Source of the DNA: JAGQTE01 sp964648005
GTDB taxonomy: Bacteria > Actinomycetota > Acidimicrobiia > Acidimicrobiales > Acidimicrobilacustridaceae
Direction: 5' to 3'
DNA: 5,259 nucleotides
NCBI GenBank assembly: GCA_964648005.1
Contig: CAZYKR010000289.1
Coordinates: forward strand, 1 to 5,259
How positions within the stretch are numbered: position 1 is the first letter of the stretch; each line of letters starts with the position of its first letter. Of this stretch, positions 5,084-5,259 are shown one piece after another. The notes beneath the pieces are model-generated. The model ran no database searches, was not told where the DNA came from, and worked only from the letters and a program-made list of their open reading frames with translations. A program made the translations under genes and the position numbers.

Positions 5084-5109
5084 ACGGGCCCAGGGATCTG
5101 GGCTCGTTT
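5084..5109 (+). terminator. hairpin after tRNA-Met, in the tuf leader
   Basis: ACGGGCCCAG (5084-5093) pairs with CTGGGCTCGT (5098-5107) around GGAT, with one G-U pair, followed by TT. It begins 12 nt after the tRNA-Met discriminator. It may end the tRNA transcript or partly attenuate transcription into tuf. A second weaker stem, CCGGG/CCCGG, lies at 5127-5142. Confidence 0.55.
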
Positions 5110-5192
5110 CCATGTACGAACCCCGGCCGGGCTGGCTCCCGGTCGCAGCCACCAAGCAGCACCACCCGGCGCCACCACCAGCGCCCCGTCCC

Positions 5193-5198
5193 AGGAGG
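5193..5198 (+). promoter_or_regulatory. strong ribosome binding site of tuf
   Basis: AGGAGG lies 9 nt before the ATG at 5208 and is the best Shine-Dalgarno match in the window, as expected for one of the most highly translated genes. It fixes the start codon. Confidence 0.85.
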
Positions 5199-5207
5199 AC
5201 CCAACCG

Positions 5208-5259
5208 ATGGCACGTGAGAAGTTCGAGCGGACGAAGCCGCATGCGAATGTGGGGACGA
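5208..5259 (+). CDS. tuf: elongation factor Tu, N-terminal fragment (3' end outside window)
   Basis: Only 17 codons are inside the window, reading MAREKFERTKPHANVGT. This matches the highly conserved EF-Tu N-terminus (M-A-x-x-K-F-x-R-T-K-P-H-x-N-V/I-G-T) that leads into the GTP-binding P-loop GHIDHGKT. EF-Tu is the GTPase that delivers aminoacyl-tRNA to the ribosomal A site. The gene follows tRNA-Thr and tRNA-Met on the same strand with a 135-nt leader holding a hairpin (5084-5109) and a strong ribosome site. Linkage of tuf to tRNA genes is known elsewhere, e.g. E. coli tufB. The presence of Ala at residue 13 is a minor variation on the family motif. Confidence 0.93.
   Translation, partial: MAREKFERTKPHANVGT

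Noticed and set aside
5010..5243. Minus-strand frame containing WRRSDSNRRHLDYEPSALT
   Set aside because: This peptide is a known type of artefact from translating the reverse strand of a tRNA gene, here tRNA-Met, and it also covers the start of tuf.
1..5259. CRISPR arrays, insertion sequences or phage genes
   Set aside because: I saw no spaced direct repeats, transposase-like proteins, terminal inverted repeats or attachment-site duplications next to the tRNA genes.

Overview
The window is GC-rich chromosomal DNA from what looks like a high-GC actinobacterium. Support comes from codon use strongly biased to G/C in third positions, a class II tRNA-Tyr without an encoded CCA, U-tract-less hairpin terminators, and an EF-Tu N-terminus typical of bacteria. 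An Acidimicrobiia-like lineage is possible, but this is an impression and nothing here proves it.

Layout, left to right. (1) 1-418, plus: the 3' end of a gene ending in a kinase-subdomain-XI-like segment, a long proline-rich tail and a basic C-terminus. (2) 511-1428, plus: a complete cation diffusion facilitator (zinc-type efflux transporter). (3) 1422-2282, minus: an excisionase-type helix-turn-helix fused to a cobalamin-binding module, overlapping the CDF gene tail to tail by 7 bp. (4) 2339-2953, minus: a secreted FAS1 (fasciclin) lipoprotein, just upstream of the B12 regulator on the same strand. A strong hairpin separates them, and the FAS1 gene is preceded by a promoter region holding a perfect AT-rich palindrome. 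(5) 3120-3201, minus: tRNA-Tyr(GTA) followed by a perfect 14-bp hairpin. (6) 3364-4704, minus: a RecF/YhaN-like protein with coiled coils, two membrane segments and a degenerate ATP-binding site. (7) 4891-5072, plus: tRNA-Thr(GGT) and elongator tRNA-Met(CAT). (8) 5208 onward, plus: the first 17 codons of tuf (EF-Tu).

Two stretches deserve attention. The FAS1/B12-regulator pair could be a small light- or cobalamin-responsive module: the regulator carries the W-x9-E-H cap signature and the axial histidine of CarH/LitR photoreceptors, but on a different DNA-binding domain. The 446-residue ATPase-like protein keeps the RecF/YhaN architecture but has lost the Walker A lysine and the switch histidine, so it is probably not an ordinary ATPase. 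The right end is translation housekeeping: tRNA genes next to tuf, an arrangement known from other bacteria (for example the E. coli thrU-tyrU-glyT-thrT-tufB operon).
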